Positions 1 to 8,896 of a stretch of 26,853 nt of DNA are shown here, piece by piece. This stretch comes from Gallibacterium faecale (GTDB lineage: Bacteria; Pseudomonadota; Gammaproteobacteria; Enterobacterales; Pasteurellaceae): the NCBI RefSeq assembly GCF_027920745.1, contig NZ_JAQIBB010000060.1:1-26853 (forward strand), read 5' to 3'. The notes beneath the pieces were generated by a model, which made no database searches, was not told the origin of the DNA, and was given only the letters and a program-made list of their open reading frames with translations. Positions within the stretch are counted from its first letter, which is position 1; the number at the start of each line of letters is the position of its first letter. Position numbers and translations under genes: made by a program.

Positions 1-110
1 TTTAACAATTCTTTTTAGACGTTTTAAAAAAGTTTTCCTATCTTAAAATGATATAGCCTATTCATTAAGCAGTTGTACAAATAACAGACAAAAATGCAAA
101 TTTTAAATAT

Positions 111-144
111 AAAAAAAGATTGAGTATTGCTACCCAATCTTTTT
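111..144 (-). terminator. Rho-independent terminator after crr
   Basis: On the minus strand AAAGATTG (142-135) pairs with CAATCTTT (122-115). Inner GTA/TAC pairing extends the stem, and a run of T follows. It lies about 20 bases past the crr stop and ends the ptsH-ptsI-crr unit. Confidence 0.85.
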
Positions 145-162
145 CGCTCAATAGCTAATTAA

Positions 163-663
163 TTATTTTTTGATAACTAAAACAACTGATTCTCCAGCGA
201 CAGTTTCACCCTCTTTTTTCTCCATATGAGAAACTTCGTCCATATTAGAGATAACAATCGGAGTAAGCACTGATTTTGCTTTTGCTTCTAATAATTCTAA
301 ATCAAGTTCAATTACAGTATCACCACGTTTTACAGTTTGTCCTTCTTGAGCAATACGGGTAAAACCTTCACCTTTTAATTCAACTGTATCAATACCAAAG
401 TGAACAAAAAGCTCGATACCTTCTTTTGATTCCATTGAAAACGCATGGTTGGTTTCAAAAATTTTACCAATCACACCATCAACTGGAGCAACGATTTTGT
501 TACCTTTTGGACGAATCGCAACACCATCACCAACGATTTTCTCAGAGAAAACAACATCTGGAACATCTTCAATGTTTACGATTTCACCTGTTAATGGCGC
601 ATAAATTTCTACTTCAACGGCTTTATTGTCCTTTGAACCAAATAACTTATCGAATAAACCCAT
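163..663 (-). CDS. crr: PTS glucose-specific phosphocarrier EIIA(Glc)
   Basis: Cytoplasmic EIIA(Glc) accepts phosphate from HPr and passes it to sugar-specific EIIB domains. In enterobacteria it also controls adenylate cyclase and inducer exclusion. The 166-residue product starts MGLFDKLFGS and matches the usual family length (about 169). His73 (TNHAFSM) and His88 (LFVHFG) correspond to the two active-site histidines, His88 being the phosphorylated one. An AAGGAG ribosome site precedes the ATG. It is the third gene of ptsH-ptsI-crr, 73 bases after the ptsI stop, and is followed by a strong terminator. Identification is secure. The regulatory roles are known for the family and not shown here. 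Confidence 0.97.
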   Translation of the reverse strand: MGLFDKLFGSKDNKAVEVEIYAPLTGEIVNIEDVPDVVFSEKIVGDGVAIRPKGNKIVAPVDGVIGKIFETNHAFSMESKEGIELFVHFGIDTVELKGEGFTRIAQEGQTVKRGDTVIELDLELLEAKAKSVLTPIVISNMDEVSHMEKKEGETVAGESVVLVIKK

Positions 664-736
664 TTTTTTCTCCTTATCAGAAAGATTTTAAGCTTAGATC
701 TGTGCCTAATATTAGCTGAATTTTTTACTTTTGTAT

Positions 737-2464
737 CTAATTTAATGCTTTTTCAGATAAAAAATTCTCAATCAACTGATCAACATCTGCTGCTGTTGGT
801 TGTAACAATACTTCTTTCGCAAGATCTTGAGCATCTTGATAATTCACATTACGGATTAATTTCTTAATCTTCGGTACCGAGATAGAACTCATACTAAATT
901 CATCTAATCCCATACCTAATAACAAGATTGTTGCTTTTTCATCACCTGCTAACTCTCCACACATTCCTGTCCATTTGCCTTCAGCGTGTGACGCATCAAT
1001 AACTTGCTTAATTAATGATAACACAGATGGTGTTAATGGATTATACAAATGAGAAATCAATTCATTACCACGGTCAACGGCTAATGTATATTGCGTTAAG
1101 TCGTTAGTACCAATACTAAAGAAATCAACCTCTTTCGCTAAGAATTTCGCATTTACTGCGGCAGATGGTGTTTCTACCATCACACCAACTTGAATATTTT
1201 CATCAAATGCTTTTCCTTCTTCACGAAGTTGTTGTTTTAAGGTTTCTAACACAGATTTAAGTTCACGAATCTCTTCTACTGAAATAATCATCGGGAACAT
1301 CACTGCTAATTTACCAAATGCAGATACACGTAACACTGCACGTAATTGTGCATTAAGAATTTCTCGACGGTCCAAAGCAATACGAATTGCTCGCCAGCCT
1401 AAGAATGGATTCATCTCTTTTGGTAAATTCATATATGGCAATTCTTTATCGCCACCAATATCCATAGTACGAAGAATCACTAAACGATTTTTCATTGCTT
1501 CTACAACGGCTTTATAAGCTTGGAATTGCTCTTCTTCTGTTGGTAACTGATCACGATCCATAAACAGGAACTCGGTACGATACAAGCCAACACCTTCCGC
1601 ACCATTACGCTCTGCCCCATCAATATCACGGATAGTACCAATATTCGCACAAACATCGACACGGCGACCATCTAATGTCACCGCAGGTAGATCTTTAAGC
1701 TTAATTAATTCTGCTTTTTCTTCTTTATATTGCTCTTCTAATACTCTTAAGCGAGCAATTTCTTCCTGAGTTGGATTTACATAAACTGCATTATTTAATG
1801 CATCAAGAACGAGATAATCCCCTGTATTCACTTTTACAGTAACATTATTCGTTCCCACAATTGCTGGTAACTCAAGAGAACGTGCCATAATTGAGGTATG
1901 TGAAGTACGCCCACCAATATCGGTAATAAAACCAAGCACTTTGTCTAAATTTAATTGTGCTGTTTCAGATGGTGTTAAGTCATAAGCTACTAAAATTGAT
2001 TCTTCAGCAATTTCACCTAAATCAATAATATGCATACCTAAAATATTTTTTAATAAACGATTTCCAATATCACGAATATCTCCTGCACGTTCTTTAAGAT
2101 ACTCATCATCAATATCAGAAAGCATAGCCACTTGTTGATCAATGACTACAGAAGCAGCGACATCTGCTGTTACATGGTGTTCTTTTAGATAAGCAATGAT
2201 TTCTTCTTCTAGCTCTTCATCTTCAAGAATCATTAAATGACCTTCAAAGATAGCTTCTTTCTCTTCACCCAGAGTTTGGCGTGCTTTTTCTTTAATTGCC
2301 GTTAATTGTGCAGATGCAGCTTCTCTTCCTTTATAGAAGCGTGCAATTTCACCTTCAACTTCATCTTCAGAAATCTTACGTTTATCAAGAACAATAGGTT
2401 CTTCTTTCAACACTAATGCCTTACCAAAAACAATACCTGGGGAAGCTAAAATACCTGAAATCAT
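737..2464 (-). CDS. ptsI: PTS enzyme I (phosphoenolpyruvate-protein phosphotransferase)
   Basis: Enzyme I is the cytoplasmic entry point of the PTS. It autophosphorylates from PEP and hands the phosphate to HPr. The 575-residue length is exactly typical. His189 in GGRTSHTSIMAR is the phosphorylated histidine of the swivelling domain. The C-terminal PEP-binding barrel shows GLYRTEFLFMDR, GWRAIRIALD, FFSIGTNDLTQY and the conserved cysteine motif GMCGELAGD. The gene lies 58 bases after ptsH and 73 before crr, the standard proteobacterial operon order. I see no terminator in either gap, so co-transcription is inferred. Confidence 0.98.
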   Translation of the reverse strand: MISGILASPGIVFGKALVLKEEPIVLDKRKISEDEVEGEIARFYKGREAASAQLTAIKEKARQTLGEEKEAIFEGHLMILEDEELEEEIIAYLKEHHVTADVAASVVIDQQVAMLSDIDDEYLKERAGDIRDIGNRLLKNILGMHIIDLGEIAEESILVAYDLTPSETAQLNLDKVLGFITDIGGRTSHTSIMARSLELPAIVGTNNVTVKVNTGDYLVLDALNNAVYVNPTQEEIARLRVLEEQYKEEKAELIKLKDLPAVTLDGRRVDVCANIGTIRDIDGAERNGAEGVGLYRTEFLFMDRDQLPTEEEQFQAYKAVVEAMKNRLVILRTMDIGGDKELPYMNLPKEMNPFLGWRAIRIALDRREILNAQLRAVLRVSAFGKLAVMFPMIISVEEIRELKSVLETLKQQLREEGKAFDENIQVGVMVETPSAAVNAKFLAKEVDFFSIGTNDLTQYTLAVDRGNELISHLYNPLTPSVLSLIKQVIDASHAEGKWTGMCGELAGDEKATILLLGMGLDEFSMSSISVPKIKKLIRNVNYQDAQDLAKEVLLQPTAADVDQLIENFLSEKALN

Positions 2465-2522
2465 AATATAACCTTCTTCAAAATCACTAAATAAACACAG
2501 ATGCCGACTTCGATTGGACGAC

Positions 2523-2780
2523 TTATTCTAAAGTTGGAATTAATGCAACAAGGTGATCTACTGCAGCTTTTTCATCTTCACCTTCTGCAGAAATAGTGAT
2601 TGTCGTTCCTTGAGTTAAGCCTAAAGTTTGTAATTTGAACAAACTTTTTGCACTCGCACTTTTACCACCAGATGTCACAGTAATATCAGATGAAAAACCT
2701 TTAGCTTCTTTTACGAATTGTGCTGCTGGACGAGTGTGTAAACCGTTTGGTGCTGTGATGGTAATTTCTTGAGAATACAT
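2523..2780 (-). CDS. ptsH: PTS phosphocarrier HPr
   Basis: HPr shuttles phosphate from enzyme I to the EIIA proteins. The start at 2780 (MYSQEITITA) gives the canonical 85 residues and follows an AAGGAGAG ribosome site by five bases. An in-frame start further upstream would add a non-homologous extension. His15 in NGLHTRPA is the phosphorylated residue. Ser46 in SAKSLFK is the regulatory position in Gram-positives and is conserved but usually unused here. It is the first gene of ptsH-ptsI-crr. Confidence 0.97.
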   Translation of the reverse strand: MYSQEITITAPNGLHTRPAAQFVKEAKGFSSDITVTSGGKSASAKSLFKLQTLGLTQGTTITISAEGEDEKAAVDHLVALIPTLE

Positions 2781-2972
2781 TTTTCTCTCCTTAAATCTCA
2801 TGGATAGGTTAAGAATCATAAAAAAATCTGCACTTTCCTTTCTGTCATTTAAACAACAAAAAATAAAATGCAGAATAACAACAATTTTTTAATATTTATT
2901 TTATTGGATAAAATAAATGTCATCGCTAGTATCGACATTCTTCATCAAGAATCAAGCATAAATCCTCAAAAA

Positions 2973-2990
2973 TTTGCGTTACCGCACAAA
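2973..2990. promoter_or_regulatory. Possible CRP-like dyad upstream of ptsH
   Basis: The 277 bases between ptsH and the Sel1 gene hold an imperfect dyad: TTTGCG, six bases, CACAAA. On the minus strand it reads TGTGC-N6-GCAAA, resembling the CRP consensus TGTGA-N6-TCACA in one half only. pts operons are commonly CRP-controlled, which motivates the call. No convincing -35/-10 pair could be placed at the expected distance. Confidence 0.28.
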
Positions 2991-3096
2991 AATAATTGTT
3001 TTTAGGTACTCCAAATGCAAAAACAGATTATTTTTTATGCAAACAAGTAATTTTCTCTCTTTAAAATTCCTATTTATTCCACTGAATATATTCTGT

Positions 3097-5916
3097 CTAT
3101 TTCTTATCCAATTTATCGCGTTCATCACAAGCTGTTAACACATCTTGATGACACACAATATCAAGATAACTTTTCTTCAATTCATCATTATCTGGAACTT
3201 GTACTTGTTCACGATACATCTTAGCTAAAATTTCTTCCGCATCTATTTGACCTTTAGTGGCAGCTTTAACCAACCATGTCATAGCAATTTCTATATTAGG
3301 TTCGACACCATAACCATTTAAATAAACATTGCCTAATAGCATTTGGATTGTCTTATCATCTGATAATTCTGAAACGGCTTTCATTCGTTCAATCATAAAC
3401 TGAGGTGAGCGTTGCACATCATGCCCTTGTCCATATAACAACATCAGCACATATAAACTTGTTCGATAGTTGAAATCATAAGATTCATTAAACCATTTAA
3501 TTGCAGTATAAATATCTTGTTTATCCCAGTAATTTATTCCAATAGCAAAGGCTATCTCTGAATATTCATATATCTCTCTAAAATAAGCCTGTTTTATTGT
3601 TTGGTAATCTTGTGGAACTTTATTGAGATATTCTACGAGTGTCTTTTGTAGTCTAGTACGAAGCGATGCTTTTTCTATAATTAGCTGCTTATACCAATAA
3701 GTAGATTGATCTAGATTAAACTCTACACCTTCTGCAAATTTATACATCTCGGCTAGCCTCTTTTGACTAAAACGATCGCCTTGTTCCGCAGCCTTTAAGA
3801 ACCATTTTGCTGCCTCAACATAGTTTGAATCATAGTAATAGAATATACCTAAGCGAGATTGAGCTTCAACATACCCTTTTTCTGCTGCTTTTTTATACCA
3901 TTTTTTTGCTTCTTTAAGATTTTGATTTACACCAATACCGTGTTCATACAAGAACGCCAATGACACCTGAGCTACTGTATCATTTTGCTCAGCGGCTTTT
4001 GTAAACCATCTTAATCCTTCTTGATAGTCTTGTTTAACCGCAAATCCTGAATAATATAAAGAGCCTAACAAAGCATAACCCCTAACATCATTTACTTCAG
4101 CTGCTTTAGTTAACCAATAAAATGCTTTTTGATAATCCTGAGGCGTACTTAAACCATAATAATACATTCTACCTAACAAAGCGTAACTTGAGGTATAGCC
4201 TTGATCAGCAGCCTGACTTAGCCATCTAAATGCCTGATAATAGTCTTGCCTTACACCTTCTCCCGTAAGGTACATTCCCCCTATCCACCCTTGACTCTGT
4301 TTTTCTCCCTGTATTGCTGCTTGTAAAAAATAGTGAGCTGCACGTTCATCATTCTTTTCAACCCCCAAACCTTGTACATACATATAACCAAGATTGGTTT
4401 GAGCTCTCATATCACCTTGTTCAGCAGCTTGATGAAACCATTTAGCTGCTTCTATATAATCTTGCTTAACGCCTATACCTTGATAATATAAATTGCCTAA
4501 ATTAAGCTGTGCGTCCATATCGCCTTGCTCTGCGGCTTTAAGATACCAAGAGATTGCTGTTTGATAATTTTTCTTTACGCCTTTACCATGCTCAAACATC
4601 ATTGCCAATACATTTTGAGATTCCTTTTCTCCCTGCTCAGCTGCTTTTCGGAACCATTTTAGTGCTTGAGGATAATTCACCTTGACGCCTATACCATTGT
4701 AATACATATAAGCTAATTTCTGCTGAGCATCGGAAAAACCTAAATTTGCTGCTTCTGTATATAACTTTAATGTTTGAGCATAATCTTGTTGTACGCCATA
4801 TCCATTAAAATACATCGTTCCCAATGCTGACTTAGCTTTTGCATTACCTTGAGCTGCCGCCTTGCTATACCATTTAAATGCTTCATTATAATTTTGTTCT
4901 ACACCTGCTCCCTTATAGTAAGCAGTCCCTAAATTCATTTGCGATTCTAGATGTCCTTGTTCTGCTGCCCTTAATGCCCATGCAAACATTTCAGTATAAT
5001 TTTTATCTTTAATATAAAGCGTTGATAATTTATGTTGCGCTTCAGCATAGCCCGCATCAGCTGCTTTTTTTAGCCATAGGATTGCAGTATCTTGATCTTG
5101 AGGTACGCCTATCCCCAGTTCATATAATTCCGCTAACGCATATTGTGCTTCAAAATCACCGCCTTCTGCTGCCTTACGTAGCCATTTTTCAGCCTCAATA
5201 ATATCTTTAGTACCCCCTTTCCCATGTAAGCACATTAACCCTAATTCCTTTTGTGCCCTTGGCTCATTTTGTTCGGCGGCTTGAAGAAATAACTTCTTCG
5301 CAGCAGCATAATCCTGCGTTACCCCTCGACCAGAATAATACATTTTCCCTAATGCAAACATGGCTTCAGGTACATTCAAACTCGCAGCTTTCTTAAATAA
5401 TTCCAGAGCTTTAGCATCATTTTGTGCAATGCCTTCACCGTTATAATACATAGTGCCCAACGAAAAATAGGCGAGTGGAAACTCACGTTTCATTGCCTGC
5501 TGATAAAAAGAGATTGCTTTGTTAGCATCAACCGCTGTTCCACGACCTTTACTATAAAAATCGCCTAGCATAAATAGCGCAAAATCCGAACCTTGATCGG
5601 CGGCTTGATGATACCATTTCAAGGCTTGTTCATAATCCACAGACACACCCAAGCCATTTTCATAGATATGGGCAACTTGTAATTGTGCTTGTAAATCACC
5701 TTGTTCAGCCGCTTTTAGAAACCAATATAGTGATAAAACTAAATCTTGATCAACTAACTTGCCCTGCTTATATAACAAAGCGAGGTTATATTGTGCATCA
5801 ATATTACCTCGCATCGCATGTTGATAAGTATCTAGAAAATTGATGGGACTATTTGCACTTATACTTAATGAGATAGACCAGTAAATAAGTAGTCCTAACA
5901 GTATCTTTTTCATCAT
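3097..5916 (-). CDS. Secreted protein with about 23 Sel1-like repeats
   Basis: This 939-residue protein begins with a signal peptide: MMKK, a hydrophobic stretch LLGLLIYWSISLSIS, and likely cleavage near SANS. The rest is almost entirely Sel1-like repeats of about 36 residues (A..LG.MYY.G.GV.QDY..A..W..KAAEQG). I count roughly 23, from residue 40 almost to the C-terminus, with repeats 8, 19 and 21 shortened and a less regular segment around 735-800. Such repeats form a TPR-like alpha-solenoid for protein binding. No catalytic domain is visible. The ATG at 5916 or 5913 is chosen because AGGAG lies four to seven bases upstream; a TTG just before is too close. It separates ptsH from rsgA, which are adjacent in H. 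influenzae as I recall. Its binding partner is unknown. Confidence 0.85.
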   Translation of the reverse strand: MMKKILLGLLIYWSISLSISANSPINFLDTYQHAMRGNIDAQYNLALLYKQGKLVDQDLVLSLYWFLKAAEQGDLQAQLQVAHIYENGLGVSVDYEQALKWYHQAADQGSDFALFMLGDFYSKGRGTAVDANKAISFYQQAMKREFPLAYFSLGTMYYNGEGIAQNDAKALELFKKAASLNVPEAMFALGKMYYSGRGVTQDYAAAKKLFLQAAEQNEPRAQKELGLMCLHGKGGTKDIIEAEKWLRKAAEGGDFEAQYALAELYELGIGVPQDQDTAILWLKKAADAGYAEAQHKLSTLYIKDKNYTEMFAWALRAAEQGHLESQMNLGTAYYKGAGVEQNYNEAFKWYSKAAAQGNAKAKSALGTMYFNGYGVQQDYAQTLKLYTEAANLGFSDAQQKLAYMYYNGIGVKVNYPQALKWFRKAAEQGEKESQNVLAMMFEHGKGVKKNYQTAISWYLKAAEQGDMDAQLNLGNLYYQGIGVKQDYIEAAKWFHQAAEQGDMRAQTNLGYMYVQGLGVEKNDERAAHYFLQAAIQGEKQSQGWIGGMYLTGEGVRQDYYQAFRWLSQAADQGYTSSYALLGRMYYYGLSTPQDYQKAFYWLTKAAEVNDVRGYALLGSLYYSGFAVKQDYQEGLRWFTKAAEQNDTVAQVSLAFLYEHGIGVNQNLKEAKKWYKKAAEKGYVEAQSRLGIFYYYDSNYVEAAKWFLKAAEQGDRFSQKRLAEMYKFAEGVEFNLDQSTYWYKQLIIEKASLRTRLQKTLVEYLNKVPQDYQTIKQAYFREIYEYSEIAFAIGINYWDKQDIYTAIKWFNESYDFNYRTSLYVLMLLYGQGHDVQRSPQFMIERMKAVSELSDDKTIQMLLGNVYLNGYGVEPNIEIAMTWLVKAATKGQIDAEEILAKMYREQVQVPDNDELKKSYLDIVCHQDVLTACDERDKLDKK

Positions 5917-5940
5917 CAATCTCCTATATTACTCAATCCA

Positions 5941-6999
5941 TTATGGCTTAATTTTAGCTACAAAATGACGTTGCGATTTTGTTTCACTTTTACTGCTTAA
6001 TAATCGGTGATAATTCTCAAAACGGATTGGGTTTATTTCACCTGCTTCCATCGCTTCTCGAATAGAGCAACCAGGATCTTGCAAATGTTTGCAATCTTTA
6101 AATTTACAAGTGCCTAAATAAGGCAAAAATTCACGATAACCGCGAGTAATATCATCATCTTCTAAATGCCACAATCCAAATTCTCGAATTCCCGGTGAAT
6201 CAATTAAATTACCACCTTGTGGCAAATGATAAAGAGTTGATGCTGTTGTCGTATGTTGCCCTAAACCAGAGGTTTCACTAATTTCTCCGGTCGGCGTATC
6301 CACTTCAGGTAAAATTGCATTCACTAAACTAGATTTACCTACCCCTGATTGACCAACAAAAATAGAATTACCCTGTGCCAATAAATTAGTTAAATCTGCC
6401 ATACCTTCGCCAGTCAAGGTAGAAAGCATCAAAGTTTGATAACCAATCGCCTGATAGATTGCAAGGGTTTGTGATAACTCTTCACGCTCAGTTTGCGTTA
6501 AAAGATCAATCTTATTAATCACTATCACTGGCTTAATTGCCGCTTTTTCACAAATTACTAAATAACGATCAATAATATTTAATGAAAGTTTCGGTGCAAT
6601 AGCAGAGACAATCACAATCTGATCAATATTCGCTGCAATCACTTTTAAGCCATCATAATAGTCTGGACGACTCAATTCGCTGGTACGAGGATGCTTAGCT
6701 TCTACTACCCCACTAATTCCTTGCATTTCTGCTAACCCTTGTCGCCAAATAACTCGATCTCCCACGACAACATCACTGAGTGTTCGTCTTAAATTACAAC
6801 GGAATTTTTCACCTTCTGGTGTTTCAACATCAACGTGTTGTGAATATCGTGTTACTACAACACCTTCTTGTGCGGCACCTAACATATCTTCTTGCCAAGT
6901 TGGTTCTTGCTTTAATTTTTGTTGATGTTTTCTAAGATTTTTATGTTGATTAGAGGCAATACGTCTTTGTTGATTATGGGTTAACTTACGTTTACTCAA
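5941..6999 (-). CDS. rsgA: Small ribosomal subunit biogenesis GTPase RsgA
   Basis: RsgA is a circularly permuted GTPase that checks late 30S assembly. The permuted motif order is visible: G4 NKID (162-165), then G1 GQSGVGKSS (216-224), then G3 DSPG (267-270). An OB fold precedes it, and a C-terminal zinc knuckle uses Cys298, Cys303, His305 and Cys311. The start is called at a TTG (MSKRKLTHNQQRR, 352 residues) because AAGGAG lies five bases upstream. The GTG two codons earlier is too close to that site, and the resulting N-terminus matches relatives. It is divergent from orn with a short shared promoter region. Confidence 0.95.
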   Translation of the reverse strand: MSKRKLTHNQQRRIASNQHKNLRKHQQKLKQEPTWQEDMLGAAQEGVVVTRYSQHVDVETPEGEKFRCNLRRTLSDVVVGDRVIWRQGLAEMQGISGVVEAKHPRTSELSRPDYYDGLKVIAANIDQIVIVSAIAPKLSLNIIDRYLVICEKAAIKPVIVINKIDLLTQTEREELSQTLAIYQAIGYQTLMLSTLTGEGMADLTNLLAQGNSIFVGQSGVGKSSLVNAILPEVDTPTGEISETSGLGQHTTTASTLYHLPQGGNLIDSPGIREFGLWHLEDDDITRGYREFLPYLGTCKFKDCKHLQDPGCSIREAMEAGEINPIRFENYHRLLSSKSETKSQRHFVAKIKP

Positions 7000-7072
7000 G
7001 TCCACTCCTTATCGTTTATAAAAAAATGGCGTAAAATAGCCGCCGATATTAATTAGTAGGATACCTGATATT

Positions 7073-7621
7073 ATGCAATTAGATAAACAAAATCTCATTT
7101 GGATTGACCTAGAAATGACAGGGCTTGATCCAAATACTGATCGTATTATTGAAATCGCCACTATTGTAACAGATAAAGATTTAAATATTTTAGCCGAAGG
7201 CCCAGTATTAGCGATCAAACAAGATGATGCTACGCTCGCAGGTATGAATGAATGGTGCCAAAAGACACATCGAGAAAATGGGTTAATTGAACGAGTTCGC
7301 CAAAGTACACTTAGTGAACGTGCCGCTGAATTACAAACATTAGATTTTCTCAAAAGATGGGTACCAAAAGGTGCATCACCAATTTGTGGCAACAGCGTAG
7401 CTCAAGATAAACGTTTCTTATTTAATTATATGCCAGAACTTGCCGAGTACTTTCATTATCGCTATCTCGACGTGAGCACATTAAAAGAGTTGGCTGTGCG
7501 TTGGAAACCTGAAGTATTAAAAGGCTTTCAAAAGAAAAACTCTCATCTCGCCTTAGACGATATTCGTGAATCTATTGCAGAGTTAGCTTATTATCGCCAA
7601 CACTTTATTAAGATAGATTAA
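7073..7621 (+). CDS. orn: Oligoribonuclease
   Basis: Orn is the essential 3'-5' exonuclease that degrades two- to five-base RNA fragments, including pGpG. The 182-residue product shows the DEDDh fold: Asp12 and Glu14 in WIDLEMTGLD, Asp112 in NSVAQDKRF, and His158 with Asp163 in HLALDDIRE. Length and motifs are standard. It is transcribed away from rsgA, and its stop is about 80 bases before the tRNA-Gly pair, which has its own promoter. Confidence 0.97.
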   Translation: MQLDKQNLIWIDLEMTGLDPNTDRIIEIATIVTDKDLNILAEGPVLAIKQDDATLAGMNEWCQKTHRENGLIERVRQSTLSERAAELQTLDFLKRWVPKGASPICGNSVAQDKRFLFNYMPELAEYFHYRYLDVSTLKELAVRWKPEVLKGFQKKNSHLALDDIRESIAELAYYRQHFIKID

Positions 7622-7661
7622 CTGAGTGCTTGATAAAACAGCAAATATTCTGCCTTAGTTA

Positions 7662-7689
7662 TTGCACAACCTCATTTTTTTCGTATAAT
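7662..7689 (+). promoter_or_regulatory. Promoter of the tRNA-Gly pair
   Basis: TTGCAC (7662-7667) and a perfect TATAAT (7684-7689) are separated by 16 bases. The first tRNA begins 13 bases after the -10 box, as expected for a short 5' leader. This is the best sigma-70 promoter in the window. Confidence 0.75.
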
Positions 7690-7702
7690 GCTCTACCGTT
7701 AA

Positions 7703-7780
7703 GCGGGAATAGCTCAGTTTTGGTAGAGCACAACCTTGCCAAGGTTGGGGTCGCGAGTTCGAGCCTCGTTTCCCGCTCCA
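7703..7780 (+). tRNA. tRNA-Gly(GCC), variant copy
   Basis: The cloverleaf is complete: acceptor GCGGGAA/TTCCCGC, anticodon loop TTGCCAA (anticodon GCC), T loop GTTCGAGCC, and an encoded CCA end. It differs from the second copy in two places. The D loop has two extra T residues (78 nt against 76). The second anticodon-stem pair is A-U instead of G-C, with both sides changed. Confidence 0.93.
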
Positions 7781-7800
7781 AATATTCTTTTCTACTCATT

Positions 7801-7876
<76 letters not shown>

Positions 7877-7881
7877 AGTTT

Positions 7882-8865
7882 CTAATCAAGTAACTCTAAG
7901 CCAATACCTCGTTTTTTAGCTTTTTTTACAATTTCATTTGCAACAACTACATCTAATACTGCTGAACCCACAGACTTAAACAACGTAATTTGCTTACTTG
8001 AGCTACGACCTTTCACCTGTTTATTAATTAACTGCCCTAATTCACCATCATAATCATGCAATAGAACAGCTCCTTTTTTTAGTGGAGTAATAAAATCACC
8101 AGCCTCATTTAATACACCGCTCATGGTATCAAATAAAACTAAATCCGCCTTACGAATTAATCCCTGAGGAATCTCGCACATCTCCGGCGTATAAGAACCA
8201 ATACCATTAATATGGGCACCATCTTTTACCCACTCAGCTGAAAAAGTTGCTTCTTTTGCTGTTGTTACTGTTGTAATAATATCTGCACCTGTAACACAAG
8301 CCTCGCTACTTTTTACCGGAATCAATTCGCAATCATAATAAGATTGTTGTTCACGACAAAATTTTATTACATGGTCAAAATCACGAGAATAAATACGAAC
8401 TTCCTTTAATTTACGTACTGTCAGCATAGCCTCTAATTGAGCTGGTGCTTGACCACCAGTACCAATTAATGCCCCTATTTTCGCTCGAGGTTTAGCTAAT
8501 AAATCCGTTGCTGCACCTTGTACTGCGCCCGTACGTAATTGCGTAAAATAAGTCCCATCTAAATAAGCCTTCGCAATCCCTGTCTTTGGATCTAAAACTA
8601 ACATCACGGCAAAAATACTAGGTAGATTTTTCTCTATATTTTTTGGATATACAGAAACAATTTTGATACCCAGTGCAGAATCATCCCCACTAACATAGGC
8701 TGGCATATATAAGCTTTGTCCTTCATATTGCGCAATATTCAGGTTTGTTCGTAAAGGAACATCTGCAAGTCTCTTTGAATAGGCTGATAATGCCTTTTTG
8801 CTTGCCTCTATTGCCTCTTTCATAGAAAAACATTGCTTAATTTCTGCTTTTCTTAGATATAACAT
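7882..8865 (-). CDS. Ornithine cyclodeaminase/mu-crystallin family, probable ketimine reductase
   Basis: This 327-residue member of the OCD/mu-crystallin family has Lys68 (GIKIVSVYP), RTGAVQGAATDLL (from 111), the dinucleotide-binding GTGGQAP (from 135), and the C-terminal SVGSAVLDVVVA. True ornithine cyclodeaminase has a catalytic Asp in its GGDCPGKTE loop. Here the equivalent is GSYTPEM, with Tyr225 in the Asp position. This favours reduction of a cyclic imine, such as delta1-piperideine-2-carboxylate to L-pipecolate, as known for mu-crystallin and LhpI-type enzymes. ATG 8865 is chosen because GAGGA lies upstream; an earlier TTG overlaps that site. It is last in the cluster, 31 bases after the pipecolate oxidase gene, which fits supply of pipecolate. 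Lysine cyclodeaminase activity is a less likely alternative. The substrate is inferred. Confidence 0.75.
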   Translation of the reverse strand: MLYLRKAEIKQCFSMKEAIEASKKALSAYSKRLADVPLRTNLNIAQYEGQSLYMPAYVSGDDSALGIKIVSVYPKNIEKNLPSIFAVMLVLDPKTGIAKAYLDGTYFTQLRTGAVQGAATDLLAKPRAKIGALIGTGGQAPAQLEAMLTVRKLKEVRIYSRDFDHVIKFCREQQSYYDCELIPVKSSEACVTGADIITTVTTAKEATFSAEWVKDGAHINGIGSYTPEMCEIPQGLIRKADLVLFDTMSGVLNEAGDFITPLKKGAVLLHDYDGELGQLINKQVKGRSSSKQITLFKSVGSAVLDVVVANEIVKKAKKRGIGLELLD

Positions 8866-8896
8866 CGTGGTTTTCCTCAGCAAGTATCATAATTCA

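Noticed and set aside
426..719. Plus-strand open frame inside crr
   Set aside because: It is antisense to a clear crr gene, and its composition (many His, Gln, Leu) is that of a shadow frame. The same applies to other antisense frames at 7009-7392, 8938-9186, 12466-12729, 14003-14236, 15205-15432, 15796-16053, 17207-17488, 18422-18646, 19551-20025, 23865-24068 and 26567-26836.
2973..2990. DNA uptake signal sequence (AAGTGCGGT type)
   Set aside because: The minus strand reads TTGTGCGGT here, two mismatches from the Haemophilus core. I found no exact AAGTGCGGT or ACAAGCGGT in the window, so uptake signals are not called.
7882..8865. True ornithine cyclodeaminase
   Set aside because: The catalytic Asp loop is replaced by GSYTPEM and the neighbours handle six-carbon lysine-derived intermediates.
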